Source: an uncultured beta proteobacterium
GTDB lineage: Bacteria; Pseudomonadota; Gammaproteobacteria; Burkholderiales; SG8-41
Reading direction: 5' to 3'
Assembly (NCBI GenBank): GCA_903893565.1
Contig: CAITMU010000152.1
Location: 1 to 35,497 of the forward strand
Length of the DNA stretch: 35,497 bases
Position numbers and translations under genes: made by a program. Under the pieces are notes generated by a model. It saw nothing but the letters and a program-made list of their open reading frames with translations, ran no database searches and had not been told where the DNA came from. Shown one piece after another: positions 15,656 to 23,280 of the stretch; positions within the stretch are counted from its first letter, which is position 1, and the number at the start of each line of letters is the position of its first letter.

Positions 15656-16915
15656 GTGACCACTGTGTCTAAAAAAATTATCGGTACTGGTGCAGCGATG
15701 CGTTTGTTGCGAGAGCGTTTAGCGCTAGCCGCACAAAGCTTAGCAACCGTATTGGTCACCGGTGAGAGTGGCACAGGAAAAGAATTGGTGGCGCGCGCCA
15801 TACATGATTTATCTCCCCGTTGTGGGGGACCTTTTGTTCCCATTAACTGCGGCTCTATTCCGAGGGATTTATTAGAAAGCGAGCTCTTTGGACATATCAA
15901 AGGCTCTTTTTCGGGGGCTATCGCAGACCGAAAAGGGCGTTTTGAGTTAGCGCGTGGCGGCACGATATTTTTGGATGAGATTGGTGATATGCCAGCCGTG
16001 ATGCAAGTAAAATTATTGCGGGTATTACAAGAAGGCGTGGTGGACCCGGTGGGTGGAGCAAAGTCGGTTGCGGTCGACGTGAGGGTGGTGGCTGCGACGC
16101 ACCGAGATTTAGAGACCGAGTGCACGGAGAGTCGATTTCGCGAGGATTTGTATTTTCGTTTGAATGTATTGCCGATTCGGGTGCCCGCCCTAAGAGAAAG
16201 AACGGATGATTTGCCACAACTTATTTCTCATTTTATTGTCACTCATACCCCGCAAGAACAGTTGCGTATTTCTTTGGCCCCTTGTTTAACACAAGCACTT
16301 CACGATTATGATTGGCCAGGCAATATTCGAGAACTCTCCAATCTTATCCAGCGTTTAAGTGTATTAATGCCCGGTAAGCGTTTATCCGTGGCTACGGTTT
16401 CTCGTGACTTGCTGCCTCGCAAAATGAAGTTGGTTCCAATGGACGTGAGTGTTGCCGTTTCTCCCGAGAATCGGTTGGAGGAGCGGTTGCGCCCAACAGA
16501 GGAAGGCTTGCCCTTGCAACCCCAAAACACTGAAGCGCTCAGCCAGCCACTGGAAAAATCATCCATAGGTCCAAATGCAGAATCCGAATCAATGCCGCAC
16601 GATATTTTTTCTTCTGCTAATGAAGTAGACGCTCTATTTGCGGCAGGTTCAGGCCAAGAGTTTAGCAACAGTAGTGGTCAAGACGAAGACAATCCCGTCG
16701 AAGAAATTATTATGATTGCTCATGGCGGGTCTTTATTTAAGTCCCAGGGTATTCCATTAAAAAATCATTTGGCTGATATCGAAAAGAAAATCATTGAACG
16801 TGCTTTGAATTACACCGGTGGTAATGTGTCGAAGACGGCGCAATTGTTGCATTTGCAAAGAACAACATTGATCCAAAAAATGAATAAAATAAAGTCCGAA
16901 GGTAATACCCCTTAA
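15656..16915 (+). CDS. Sigma-54-dependent activator, FleQ/FlrA-like, without N-terminal domain
   Basis: A 419-residue enhancer-binding protein. The AAA+ domain starts almost at residue 1: Walker A GESGTGKE (36-43), sigma-54 loop GSFSGA (83-88) in place of GAFTGA, Walker B TIFLDE (103-108) and the arginine-finger region REDLYFRLN. A long acidic, probably disordered linker (about 250-365) leads to a Fis-type helix-turn-helix (about 367-412; LKNHLADIEKKIIERAL and LQRTTLIQKM strongly recall the FleQ/FlrA C-terminus). The N-terminal receiver-like domain of FleQ is missing; an in-frame stop at 15641 shows it is not simply mis-started. The start is GTG 15656 or GTG 15665, neither with a good ribosome site. 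It is probably a constitutively active or protein-regulated activator; target genes are unknown. Confidence 0.8.
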   Translation: MTTVSKKIIGTGAAMRLLRERLALAAQSLATVLVTGESGTGKELVARAIHDLSPRCGGPFVPINCGSIPRDLLESELFGHIKGSFSGAIADRKGRFELARGGTIFLDEIGDMPAVMQVKLLRVLQEGVVDPVGGAKSVAVDVRVVAATHRDLETECTESRFREDLYFRLNVLPIRVPALRERTDDLPQLISHFIVTHTPQEQLRISLAPCLTQALHDYDWPGNIRELSNLIQRLSVLMPGKRLSVATVSRDLLPRKMKLVPMDVSVAVSPENRLEERLRPTEEGLPLQPQNTEALSQPLEKSSIGPNAESESMPHDIFSSANEVDALFAAGSGQEFSNSSGQDEDNPVEEIIMIAHGGSLFKSQGIPLKNHLADIEKKIIERALNYTGGNVSKTAQLLHLQRTTLIQKMNKIKSEGNTP

Positions 16916-16998
16916 GTTTTTTTAGTGATTATTTTTTGTGTAATGGATCGAAGGGGGCATTGCTTCATCAATGGCATGATGTAATAGGTGAGATAGAA

Positions 16999-17502
16999 AT
17001 GATGAAAATAAAGACGGGATTGGCCATAGCCCTTTTAGGATTAATTGTAGGGATTTGTTGCTTTTTTTCCTATCAAGTGGGAGCCAAGAGTAAGCAAGCT
17101 GTGGGGGTTGACGGCCGAGATTATCCCGCACCGAATGACGGGACTCAATTAAATGTGTTGTGTGATTCAATCGCTTCCATTCCTAGCGCTGGACTGGACT
17201 CCAAACGGGTAGAAAATAAATTTATTGTGGTCGGGGGCTTTAATTTAAATGACCATACGGGTTGGTATCAGGGGCACTTTGCCATTGATGAGACGCGTAA
17301 GGGCACTTTGGTGGTCAGTGGAACTGAGTTAACGGTGACGCGCCCGGCTTTGTTTCGTCAATTCGGTGAGCGCGTTATAAAGGAGGGGTTCACGGTTGAT
17401 CGCAATAATGGTGAGTTTCGTCAGTGGCTTGCTTTTGAGAATGGACAAAAAGTGGAGTTCATTAAAGGCCATTGTGGCAAGGTGACTCGCCCACCTTTTT
17501 AG
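16999..17502 (+). CDS. Membrane-anchored protein of unknown function
   Basis: A 167-residue protein not recognised. One N-terminal hydrophobic segment (about 7-26, LAIALLGLIVGICCFFSY) would anchor or export it. The rest (about 30-167) is a mixed, probably beta-rich soluble domain with two cysteines outside the membrane (in VLCDS and GHCGK) and a W-Y pair (HTGWYQGHFAID). ATG 16999 was preferred over the in-frame start at 16936 because AGGTGAGA (16986-16993) lies just upstream and the hydrophobic segment then follows directly. It starts 83 bp after the sigma-54 activator gene and 83 bp before the next membrane protein gene on the same strand, so the three may form one transcript. Confidence 0.72.
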   Translation: MMKIKTGLAIALLGLIVGICCFFSYQVGAKSKQAVGVDGRDYPAPNDGTQLNVLCDSIASIPSAGLDSKRVENKFIVVGGFNLNDHTGWYQGHFAIDETRKGTLVVSGTELTVTRPALFRQFGERVIKEGFTVDRNNGEFRQWLAFENGQKVEFIKGHCGKVTRPPF

Positions 17503-17585
17503 CGTTGAATGATGTGGGATGCTCCCGTTTTTTATTATTTTTATTTCCCTACCCTTTTTTTTTCTTTATTGATTGAGATGGCCTT

Positions 17586-18215
17586 ATGAAATCCATTATT
17601 TTGCCTGGAATATTGCTGCTGATCATTGTGGTGGGTGGATTTTTTGGCTACAAGTATTATGCCGCCTACAATGGACTGGAATCGGTCGTCACTAAGTTAC
17701 GCGCTGATGCTGAAAAATCCAAAAAAGACGCTACCGAGCTTAGCTTGCAGTTGGCCAAGCAGACGCCACGATTTAACGAGCTAGAAGAAAAAGAAAGACA
17801 ATGGGATGTGGTGAAAGTGGCATTAGCCAGTGGCGTGGCGTTAACGATTGTGGATGACGCGGTTAAAAGTGCAAAAAATCCTACCCCTGATCATTACTTA
17901 GCCATGGGCGCTATACGTTTAGTGGTTAAGGGCAAAGAGGATGCTGAAATAAAAGTAGCTTTCCAAAAGGCCATGCAGATGTCTAATTGGCCAACCGCTA
18001 TGAAGTCGACTTGTGCTGCGCAATCAGGGATGGCGGCTTTAGGTAATATGGTGGAAATGCCCGTCGATTGTAAAAAAATATTTGCGCTTCAGGACAAAGT
18101 GGAGGGGGCCAACGCAGCGGCGGATGCAGCAAAAGCCGATCCAGCAAAAGCGGCTGAGGCCAAGGGAGGAGATAAGAAAGAGGCCAAGCCCAAAGCGGAC
18201 AAACCCGGGAATTAA
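17586..18215 (+). CDS. Single-pass membrane protein with coiled coil, unknown function
   Basis: A 209-residue protein not recognised. Residues 4-24 are a strong transmembrane segment (ILPGILLLIIVVGGFFGYKY), followed by a charged helical coiled-coil stretch (about 30-75), a soluble domain (75-165) with two cysteines (in STCAAQ and VDCKK), and an Ala/Lys/Asp-rich low-complexity tail ending DKPGN. The layout (anchor, coiled coil, soluble domain, repetitive charged tail) suggests an envelope-spanning or scaffold protein. Its last 13 codons lie inside a bidirectional terminator and its stop overlaps the stop of the convergent gene. Confidence 0.78.
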   Translation: MKSIILPGILLLIIVVGGFFGYKYYAAYNGLESVVTKLRADAEKSKKDATELSLQLAKQTPRFNELEEKERQWDVVKVALASGVALTIVDDAVKSAKNPTPDHYLAMGAIRLVVKGKEDAEIKVAFQKAMQMSNWPTAMKSTCAAQSGMAALGNMVEMPVDCKKIFALQDKVEGANAAADAAKADPAKAAEAKGGDKKEAKPKADKPGN

Positions 18216-18235
18216 TGACCCGGTTTGGCCTCTTT
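18177..18235. terminator. Bidirectional terminator embedded in two overlapping gene ends
   Basis: An outer 11-bp stem AAAGAGGCCAA (18177-18187) with TTGGCCTCTTT (18225-18235) encloses a second 5-bp stem CCGGG/CCCGG (18205-18209 with 18219-18223). On the plus strand it ends in TTTTTT. Both stop codons (TAA at 18213-18215 and, on the minus strand, TAA at 18212-18214) lie in the inner loop, so each gene's terminator is partly its own coding sequence. Confidence 0.75.
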
Positions 18236-18475
18236 TTTCCCCTCTTTCTCTTTTTCTTTCGCTGGGGGTTCTTGCGGGGTAGTGTCTAATACCGTGCGAC
18301 ATTTTTCTACGGGGCCGTTTTTGGTTGTTGTGGTCTCGCAAATATATTTGACCTTATAGGCGTAGGCCGGAGAAATCGACAAGACTGCCCCGAGGAGCAT
18401 AAAGGCCCACAGGAGTGCCCCCAGGTCGATGAATGTTCTGGATGGCAATGGGGTGCGGGGCTTGGTCAATGTCAT
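18212..18475 (-). CDS. Small exported protein with Lys/Glu-rich tail, unknown function
   Basis: An 87-residue protein not recognised. It has a long N-region and a hydrophobic core (FIDLGALLWAFMLLGAVLSI) ending in SPAYAY, a typical signal-peptidase site. The mature part is only about 50 residues, with two cysteines (YICETT and EKCRTV) that could pair, and a charged tail (KEKEKEGKKEAKPGH). GAGGAG lies 7 bp before ATG 18475, so the 49-codon upstream extension was rejected. It converges on, and overlaps by 4 bp, the membrane protein gene on the plus strand, and lies 79 bp after the response-regulator gene on the same strand. Confidence 0.65.
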   Translation of the reverse strand: MTLTKPRTPLPSRTFIDLGALLWAFMLLGAVLSISPAYAYKVKYICETTTTKNGPVEKCRTVLDTTPQEPPAKEKEKEGKKEAKPGH

Positions 18476-18554
18476 TTGAAAACTCCTCAGTCGTAAGAGG
18501 CCATAAAGCCTGCCAAAGGCTTTATTGTATGATTTTTTATAGCGCCGTGATAAT

Positions 18555-19265
18555 TTACTTAAAAACCTCATTGGATTCGAGTCGGTAACCAAACGAACGG
18601 TTTGATTGGAGCGGGAGTTCAAGATTGGAGACAGTTTTGAATTTTTTTCGTAGGTGATGAATGTGCACTTCTAATACATGGTCTTCTCGTGCCCAAGGCC
18701 GACCAAAGACTTCGGGGTAGATATTTTTTCGGCTCACGAACCGTGGACTGCCAGCCAAGGTCAATATGATATTGCTTTCTTTTTCTGTGAGTTTGGTTTT
18801 GCCCTGTGGGCCCTCGAGTTGACGGGTGCTGATGTCCAGTTGCACTTCGCCCATGACGATTTTTTTGACCGTTTTAGGCATCACATTTTTCTTTTCAATC
18901 CGTCGAAGAATGGATCCTAATCGGGCCATCAATTCTTCGGTTGCAAAGGGTCGGGTTAAAAAGTCATCAGCCCCTGACATTAAGGCATCCACACGCGCTT
19001 CGACGCTCACGGGTTCACTGGTGACAATGATGGGTAACATGGTCAGATTCCTCACCCGCTTAATGGCGGCGATGGGTTCTTCGTCAGACAGGTTCCAGTC
19101 AAGAATGATGGCAGAGGCTTTTTTGCTTTTCAGTTCATTTAAAAGATCCAGGCTGTCATTTAAAAGCTTACCGGTGTAGCCTGCAATGTGAAGATCTGTT
19201 TGCAGTTGAGTGGCCTGTGAGCGGTTATGATTAAGAATTAAGACGATGCCAGGATTGATATTCAT
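18555..19265 (-). CDS. OmpR/PhoB-type response regulator with degenerate receiver
   Basis: A 236-residue DNA-binding regulator. The N-terminal receiver fold (1-125) keeps Asp56 (IILDWNL) and Thr82, but the acidic pair that binds Mg2+ is replaced (LILNHNR, residues 9-15) and the invariant Lys is Arg105 (FLTRPF). The C-terminal winged helix (about 130-232) is normal, with VLEVHIHHLRKKF as recognition helix region and a closing FGYRLE hairpin. No histidine kinase gene is adjacent. The missing pocket residues suggest control without ordinary phosphotransfer. It may regulate the neighbouring small exported protein on the same strand or the unknown genes around it; this is inference from position. 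The start ATG 19265 follows an upstream AGCGTC sequence with no strong ribosome site. Confidence 0.88.
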   Translation of the reverse strand: MNINPGIVLILNHNRSQATQLQTDLHIAGYTGKLLNDSLDLLNELKSKKASAIILDWNLSDEEPIAAIKRVRNLTMLPIIVTSEPVSVEARVDALMSGADDFLTRPFATEELMARLGSILRRIEKKNVMPKTVKKIVMGEVQLDISTRQLEGPQGKTKLTEKESNIILTLAGSPRFVSRKNIYPEVFGRPWAREDHVLEVHIHHLRKKFKTVSNLELPLQSNRSFGYRLESNEVFK

Positions 19266-19802
19266 TTTGACGCTCCATGAATGGTGGCTGAAGAGGATTC
19301 AACGGAAGAAAAGGTCGACATAATAGGGGGCGAGTTTTATTTTTTTAAGGGGGCCTTGTAATGAAGTGATCGAGAGTTAAATAAATATTAATTAATTTTT
19401 TTGGTCATTTATTTTCTTAGGTCTTGTATAAAAACCGTCAATCTAAGCCTAAGTCGATCCTAAAGCTGAAACACTTTCTAATTTTAATATGATTATAATA
19501 TTTATAATTTTATAGCGTTCAATAAAGAATAATCAAGCATTATTTTGGTGCATGATGTGGAACCGTCTTTTTTGAATCAATACTGGGAGTTAGAGGGTTT
19601 TTGTCACTTTTTTGGGGTGACGATCATTAAAATGCGTACTGAGCGAAGAAAAGGACTCTTTGAGGTTTTCGTTTCGGTTACATAATGCGGTCGTTCGAGT
19701 ATCGAACAAAGCGCTCATGGTGGCCTGCGTCGTTAGGTGGGTGAGTCGACAGTACACCGGAACAAAGGGTTTTCATCTTTTTTGGACAGTTTTGGGGTAT
19801 TA
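19266..19802 (+). other. About 540-bp AT-rich non-coding region between divergent genes
   Basis: Separates the minus-strand response regulator from the plus-strand gene at 19803. It is strongly AT-rich around 19380-19550. Visible structures are a CTTAGG/CCTAAG inverted repeat (19416-19421 with 19448-19453), GTCAC/GTGAC arms (19603-19607 with 19617-19621) and a compact dyad GTTCGA-gta-TCGAAC (19693-19707). TATAAT occurs near 19490 but without a matching -35. It probably holds divergent promoters; no gene is convincing. Confidence 0.5.
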
Positions 19803-20537
19803 ATGTCTTATGACGCTTTTCATCAAACGTATCCTGGCTGGTTAAGTCCTGGCGGTGGATTGGTATGGCATGCTCGTGCCTTTCGTTGGCGTAACCGCTG
19901 GAAGCCTTTTATCGGTCAACTGGAACAATGGCTTTCGGGTTGGCAGCCTCCCAGTACGAATTTATTATTGCTAGGGCCGTCTGCAGGGTGGTGTTTGCCC
20001 ACGAGTTTTTTGCTCGGGTTTAAAAATATCCATGCCGTTGATTTTGATCCGCTGGCACCTTTAATCTTCCAGGCACTGCATGGCAGGGCGCTACGTCAAG
20101 CCAAAGTGCGCTTAACGTGGCAATCGGCCAATATTTTTGTTGATCTGGAAAAATTGCTCCAAGCACACCCCACGCACGTTGTTTTATTCGCCAATCTTTT
20201 AGGTCAGCATCGGTTGTATTGCACTGATTTATATCAGGCCGAAGCGCAATTGGTTCAATTATCGGCTCGTCTTAAAGGTCGACACTGGGCTTCTTTTCAT
20301 GATTTGGTATCTCGGCAATGGCCTCACGCCTGGCATTTGCCGCAGCCTTTGAGGGCTGGGCAAATGTGTCAGGCGCAGCAATTATTAAAAAAATGGCAAC
20401 TGGGAGGCGTATGGCTTGACCATCTGACCTCGGCAGTGCTTCCCAACAAAGTAGCCCGTCAATATCTCGTGTGGCCGATTAATGCTGGCCGTGCCCATGT
20501 GATAGAGGCCGGTTGGGTGAGCCCCGAAGATATTTGA
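19803..20537 (+). CDS. Conserved hypothetical protein with Rossmann-like motif
   Basis: A 244-residue protein without a recognised name. Near residue 57 a LLLLGPSAGWCLP segment followed by IHAVDFDPLAP looks like the glycine loop and the acidic end of strand 2 of a SAM-type Rossmann fold. A third strand (HVVLFANLLGQ) is also visible, so a class I methyltransferase-like fold is likely, although catalytic residues cannot be named. The N-terminus has a SPGGGLVWHARAFRWR stretch, resembling short hypothetical proteins I recall from betaproteobacteria. ATG 19803 is preferred (GGGGTA just upstream); an in-frame GTG at 19737 would add 22 residues. It is 111 bp before the FecR-domain gene. Confidence 0.65.
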   Translation: MSYDAFHQTYPGWLSPGGGLVWHARAFRWRNRWKPFIGQLEQWLSGWQPPSTNLLLLGPSAGWCLPTSFLLGFKNIHAVDFDPLAPLIFQALHGRALRQAKVRLTWQSANIFVDLEKLLQAHPTHVVLFANLLGQHRLYCTDLYQAEAQLVQLSARLKGRHWASFHDLVSRQWPHAWHLPQPLRAGQMCQAQQLLKKWQLGGVWLDHLTSAVLPNKVARQYLVWPINAGRAHVIEAGWVSPEDI

Positions 20538-20648
20538 TGAGGGGGCAGTCATCTGCAACAAGAATTCAGGCTAAAATCATGATGACTCGCCGTTGCTGAT
20601 TTTTTTAGATAACGTGTTCTCACATTCACCTTTTTGAGATATTGCCCC

Positions 20649-21947
20649 ATGGCTATTGAATCGATGCTCGCGTTTCGGCCGATGAGATCTCGTGCGACTG
20701 GGTGTTGCCTTTGGTTGAGCCTGCTCTTGGGGTTCTTCTTGGTCGCACCCTCCGCCTTTTCATCCAGCGTGGGTTATGTGCAGTCGATGCGTGGTGAGGC
20801 CAATATTTTGGACAGTAACGCCGCACCCCGAGTCGCTCTCAAAGGGGCTCAGGTTTTTGAGGGTAATATTCTTGAAACCTATCAATCCTCTACCCTACAG
20901 CTTCGATTGACCGATGGCGCCGTGTTATACCTTTCCCCAAATACGCGGCTTTTAGTAGAAAAATTTCATTATACTAAACGACCCAGTGCGGACAATGTTG
21001 CGAGGCTTTTTCTTGAGACTGGTGCCGTGAGAGTGCAAACCGGACAATTGGTTCAAGTCAATCCGGGCCGTTTTCTGCTGACTTCGAATAATGCTGCGAT
21101 TAACGTCAAGGGAGCCGATTTTGAAATGGTTTATCTGGGACAGCCGCAGTCTTCAGTCAGCTCCACTGCCCCCTCACTGTCGCCTTCCCCAATCGCTTCG
21201 CTGGGCACCTATGTGTGCGCTTATACGGGGTCTCAAGGCATTAGTGCTGGCAAAGACTATTTGACCCTCGCTCCTCGTGAGTCCGTTTTTGTGGGATCGC
21301 GAACGGGTAGTCAAGCGCCACAGCCCATTAAACTCGATAAATCCTTTCTGTGCGCCACCCCCCTTGCCCCCTCCTTTGTTAAACCTAGCGCCCCGCCCAT
21401 GGTCATTAATGCCAATCCACAGCCTCCCGCACCGGTTCAGGCTGACAGGCGTGCGCCACAAAACTTCCAGATTAGCGTGCGATTTGATGCGAGGGCCAAT
21501 CACAACGCGGTTGAAGAAGTTTCTACCCGTGCCGGTGCAAGAGAGCGTGTTGAGCAGCAATTGTGGGTGAAGGACGGAGAGAAGGCCTCCTTCTACGATT
21601 CACTTCGCCCCACCGTGCCGACTCCCCAAGTGACCCAGCCCTGGGGATACGGCGTCGTGAGTCCCCCGCCCATTGCACCCGGTGAAGTGGTGATGGTGAC
21701 GCCTCATTGGCAAGGACAAAGGGTCACTCTGGAGATACAAACGCAACAAAATTTACCGGATATTTCTGGCACTCAAACGCAATCCACGAAGTTAAATACG
21801 ACGGTGAGTGTTACTTTGGGGCAGTGGCAGGAGTTAAGTGCCCACTTCAATGGGGCAGCCCGATCATCTGGCTCGGAGTCTGTCTCCACCCGAGAAGTGC
21901 GTGATCCACCGCGCTCCATTTGGGTGCGGGTGGATGCGACTCGTTAG
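20649..21947 (+). CDS. Exported FecR-domain protein
   Basis: A protein of about 432 residues. A signal peptide (hydrophobic core about 19-34, LWLSLLLGFFLVA) is followed by a FecR-like domain (about 42-155: VGYVQSMRGEANIL, LTDGAVLYLSPNTRLLVEKF, GAVRVQTG, NAAINVKGADF). The rest is Pro/Ser-rich with short beta-like segments and ends in a conserved-looking IWVRVDATR. It has no N-terminal cytoplasmic anti-sigma part and no ECF sigma factor or TonB receptor beside it, so it is not the classical iron-dicitrate FecR; such exported FecR-domain proteins are usually of unknown function. The start is uncertain: ATG 20649, 20664 or 20682 are all in frame with weak ribosome sites. Confidence 0.75.
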   Translation: MAIESMLAFRPMRSRATGCCLWLSLLLGFFLVAPSAFSSSVGYVQSMRGEANILDSNAAPRVALKGAQVFEGNILETYQSSTLQLRLTDGAVLYLSPNTRLLVEKFHYTKRPSADNVARLFLETGAVRVQTGQLVQVNPGRFLLTSNNAAINVKGADFEMVYLGQPQSSVSSTAPSLSPSPIASLGTYVCAYTGSQGISAGKDYLTLAPRESVFVGSRTGSQAPQPIKLDKSFLCATPLAPSFVKPSAPPMVINANPQPPAPVQADRRAPQNFQISVRFDARANHNAVEEVSTRAGARERVEQQLWVKDGEKASFYDSLRPTVPTPQVTQPWGYGVVSPPPIAPGEVVMVTPHWQGQRVTLEIQTQQNLPDISGTQTQSTKLNTTVSVTLGQWQELSAHFNGAARSSGSESVSTREVRDPPRSIWVRVDATR

Positions 21948-22134
21948 CCAAGCGGTGGCCGGTGGCTAGGCACTGATCTTCATCGGGTTCACTCCGCTTA
22001 ATCGTATATTCGGCCTCTCGTGCAAACGCCCTACCAATATCAAACGAAGAACAAAGGACTAAGGGGCCTCAGAGGCGCTTAGTGAATCGGTTGATGGGGC
22101 GTGGGTTCCCTGTAGAAGGCGGTTACCTGATGCT

Positions 22135-23160
22135 TTAATGTTGAGACAGGGCACTCGAAAGTAGTTTCGCCGTAATGTCAACGATCGGGATCACGCGTTC
22201 ATAGGCCATACGGGTGGGTCCAATGACCCCAACCGTGCCGACAATCTTGCCATCGACTTCGTAGGGGGCTGTGACCACGCTGCACTCATCTAGCGGGGAG
22301 AGACCGGCTTCGCCACCAATAAAAAGTTGCACGCCCTGCGCCCGGCTCGATATATCTAAAAGTTGCAGCAAGCCGGTTTTGCGTTCAAAAAGATCAAATA
22401 AATTTCTCAGTCTTGCCATATTGGAAGACAGGTCATCAATATTGAGTAACTTGTTTTCTCCCGAGATGACCACTTGCGTATCGGTTTCGCTTTCGACTTG
22501 GCTACCGGCTTCCAAAGCCACGGCCATCAATTGCGTCATATCTTCACGGATATCCCGTAGTTCTTGTTGAATACGGTTGCGGATTTCAATAAAAGTAAGC
22601 CCCGCAAAATTTTGATTTAAGTAATTAGCCGCTTCCACTAGTTCTGAGGCTGAGTAGTGCTTATCGGTGAAAAGTATTCGATTTTGTACGTCGCCCTGGG
22701 GGGTGACGATAATCAAGAGAATGCGTTTTTCTGATAAATGCAAAAATTCAATATGACGAAATCCTGCGCTGCGACGGGGAGTCACCACGACCCCGGCAAA
22801 ACGCGTGAGTTCGGAGAGCATTTGAGAGGCAGAGCCCACCAGTTGAAGGGTATTGTTGGGGTGTAATTGGCCTTCCAGTTGGTTAATTTCCAAGCGGTCG
22901 AGCGGTTTAACGGTGAGTAACGTATCGACAAAGAACCGGTAACCGCGGGGCGTGGGGATTCTTCCTGCTGAGGTGTGAGGGCTAGAAATAAAGCCCATTT
23001 CCTCGAGATCAGCCATCACATTGCGTATGCTTGCGGGTGATAAATCTAGCCCCGCTATTTTGGATAGCGCCCGTGAGCCCACTGGTTGGCCATCGCTAAT
23101 GTAGCGTTCGACCAGGGTCTTGAGAAGCAGTTGCGCACGTTCATTCATGGGATTGGACAT
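22135..23160 (-). CDS. hrcA: Heat-inducible transcription repressor HrcA
   Basis: A 341-residue HrcA, which represses groE and dnaK operons by binding CIRCE inverted repeats and is kept active by GroEL. The N-terminal winged helix ([22 protein letters not shown], then [18 protein letters not shown] and [16 protein letters not shown]) is unmistakable. The dimerisation and inserted domains follow, and the C-terminus has the [30 protein letters not shown] region. AGGGG lies directly before the ATG. It is divergent from nadK with about 120 bp between them. No CIRCE element (TTAGCACTC-N9-GAGTGCTAA) is found in the window and the grpE-dnaK-dnaJ genes are not here. Confidence 0.97.
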   Translation of the reverse strand: MSNPMNERAQLLLKTLVERYISDGQPVGSRALSKIAGLDLSPASIRNVMADLEEMGFISSPHTSAGRIPTPRGYRFFVDTLLTVKPLDRLEINQLEGQLHPNNTLQLVGSASQMLSELTRFAGVVVTPRRSAGFRHIEFLHLSEKRILLIIVTPQGDVQNRILFTDKHYSASELVEAANYLNQNFAGLTFIEIRNRIQQELRDIREDMTQLMAVALEAGSQVESETDTQVVISGENKLLNIDDLSSNMARLRNLFDLFERKTGLLQLLDISSRAQGVQLFIGGEAGLSPLDECSVVTAPYEVDGKIVGTVGVIGPTRMAYERVIPIVDITAKLLSSALSQH

Positions 23161-23280
23161 AACCCCTATTCTACAGAGAGCGGGGCTAGGGGTGAAGGGG
23201 GATTAAGATTAGGTTTTTTTCCTCCAAAAGTCCATTTGGCGCTAAGGCGATACTGCCGGGTAGGCGTAGGTTGTGGTTTA

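Noticed and set aside
15453..15659. 68-codon frame before the FleQ-like gene
   Set aside because: It has a weak start, odd composition and overlaps the next gene's start; no family recognised.
17603..17622. TGG...TTGCTGC resembling a sigma-54 site
   Set aside because: Spacing between GG and GC is one base short and it lies within a coding region.
20541..20560. GGCA...CTGC resembling a sigma-54 site before the FecR gene
   Set aside because: Spacing is one base short of the -24/-12 requirement.
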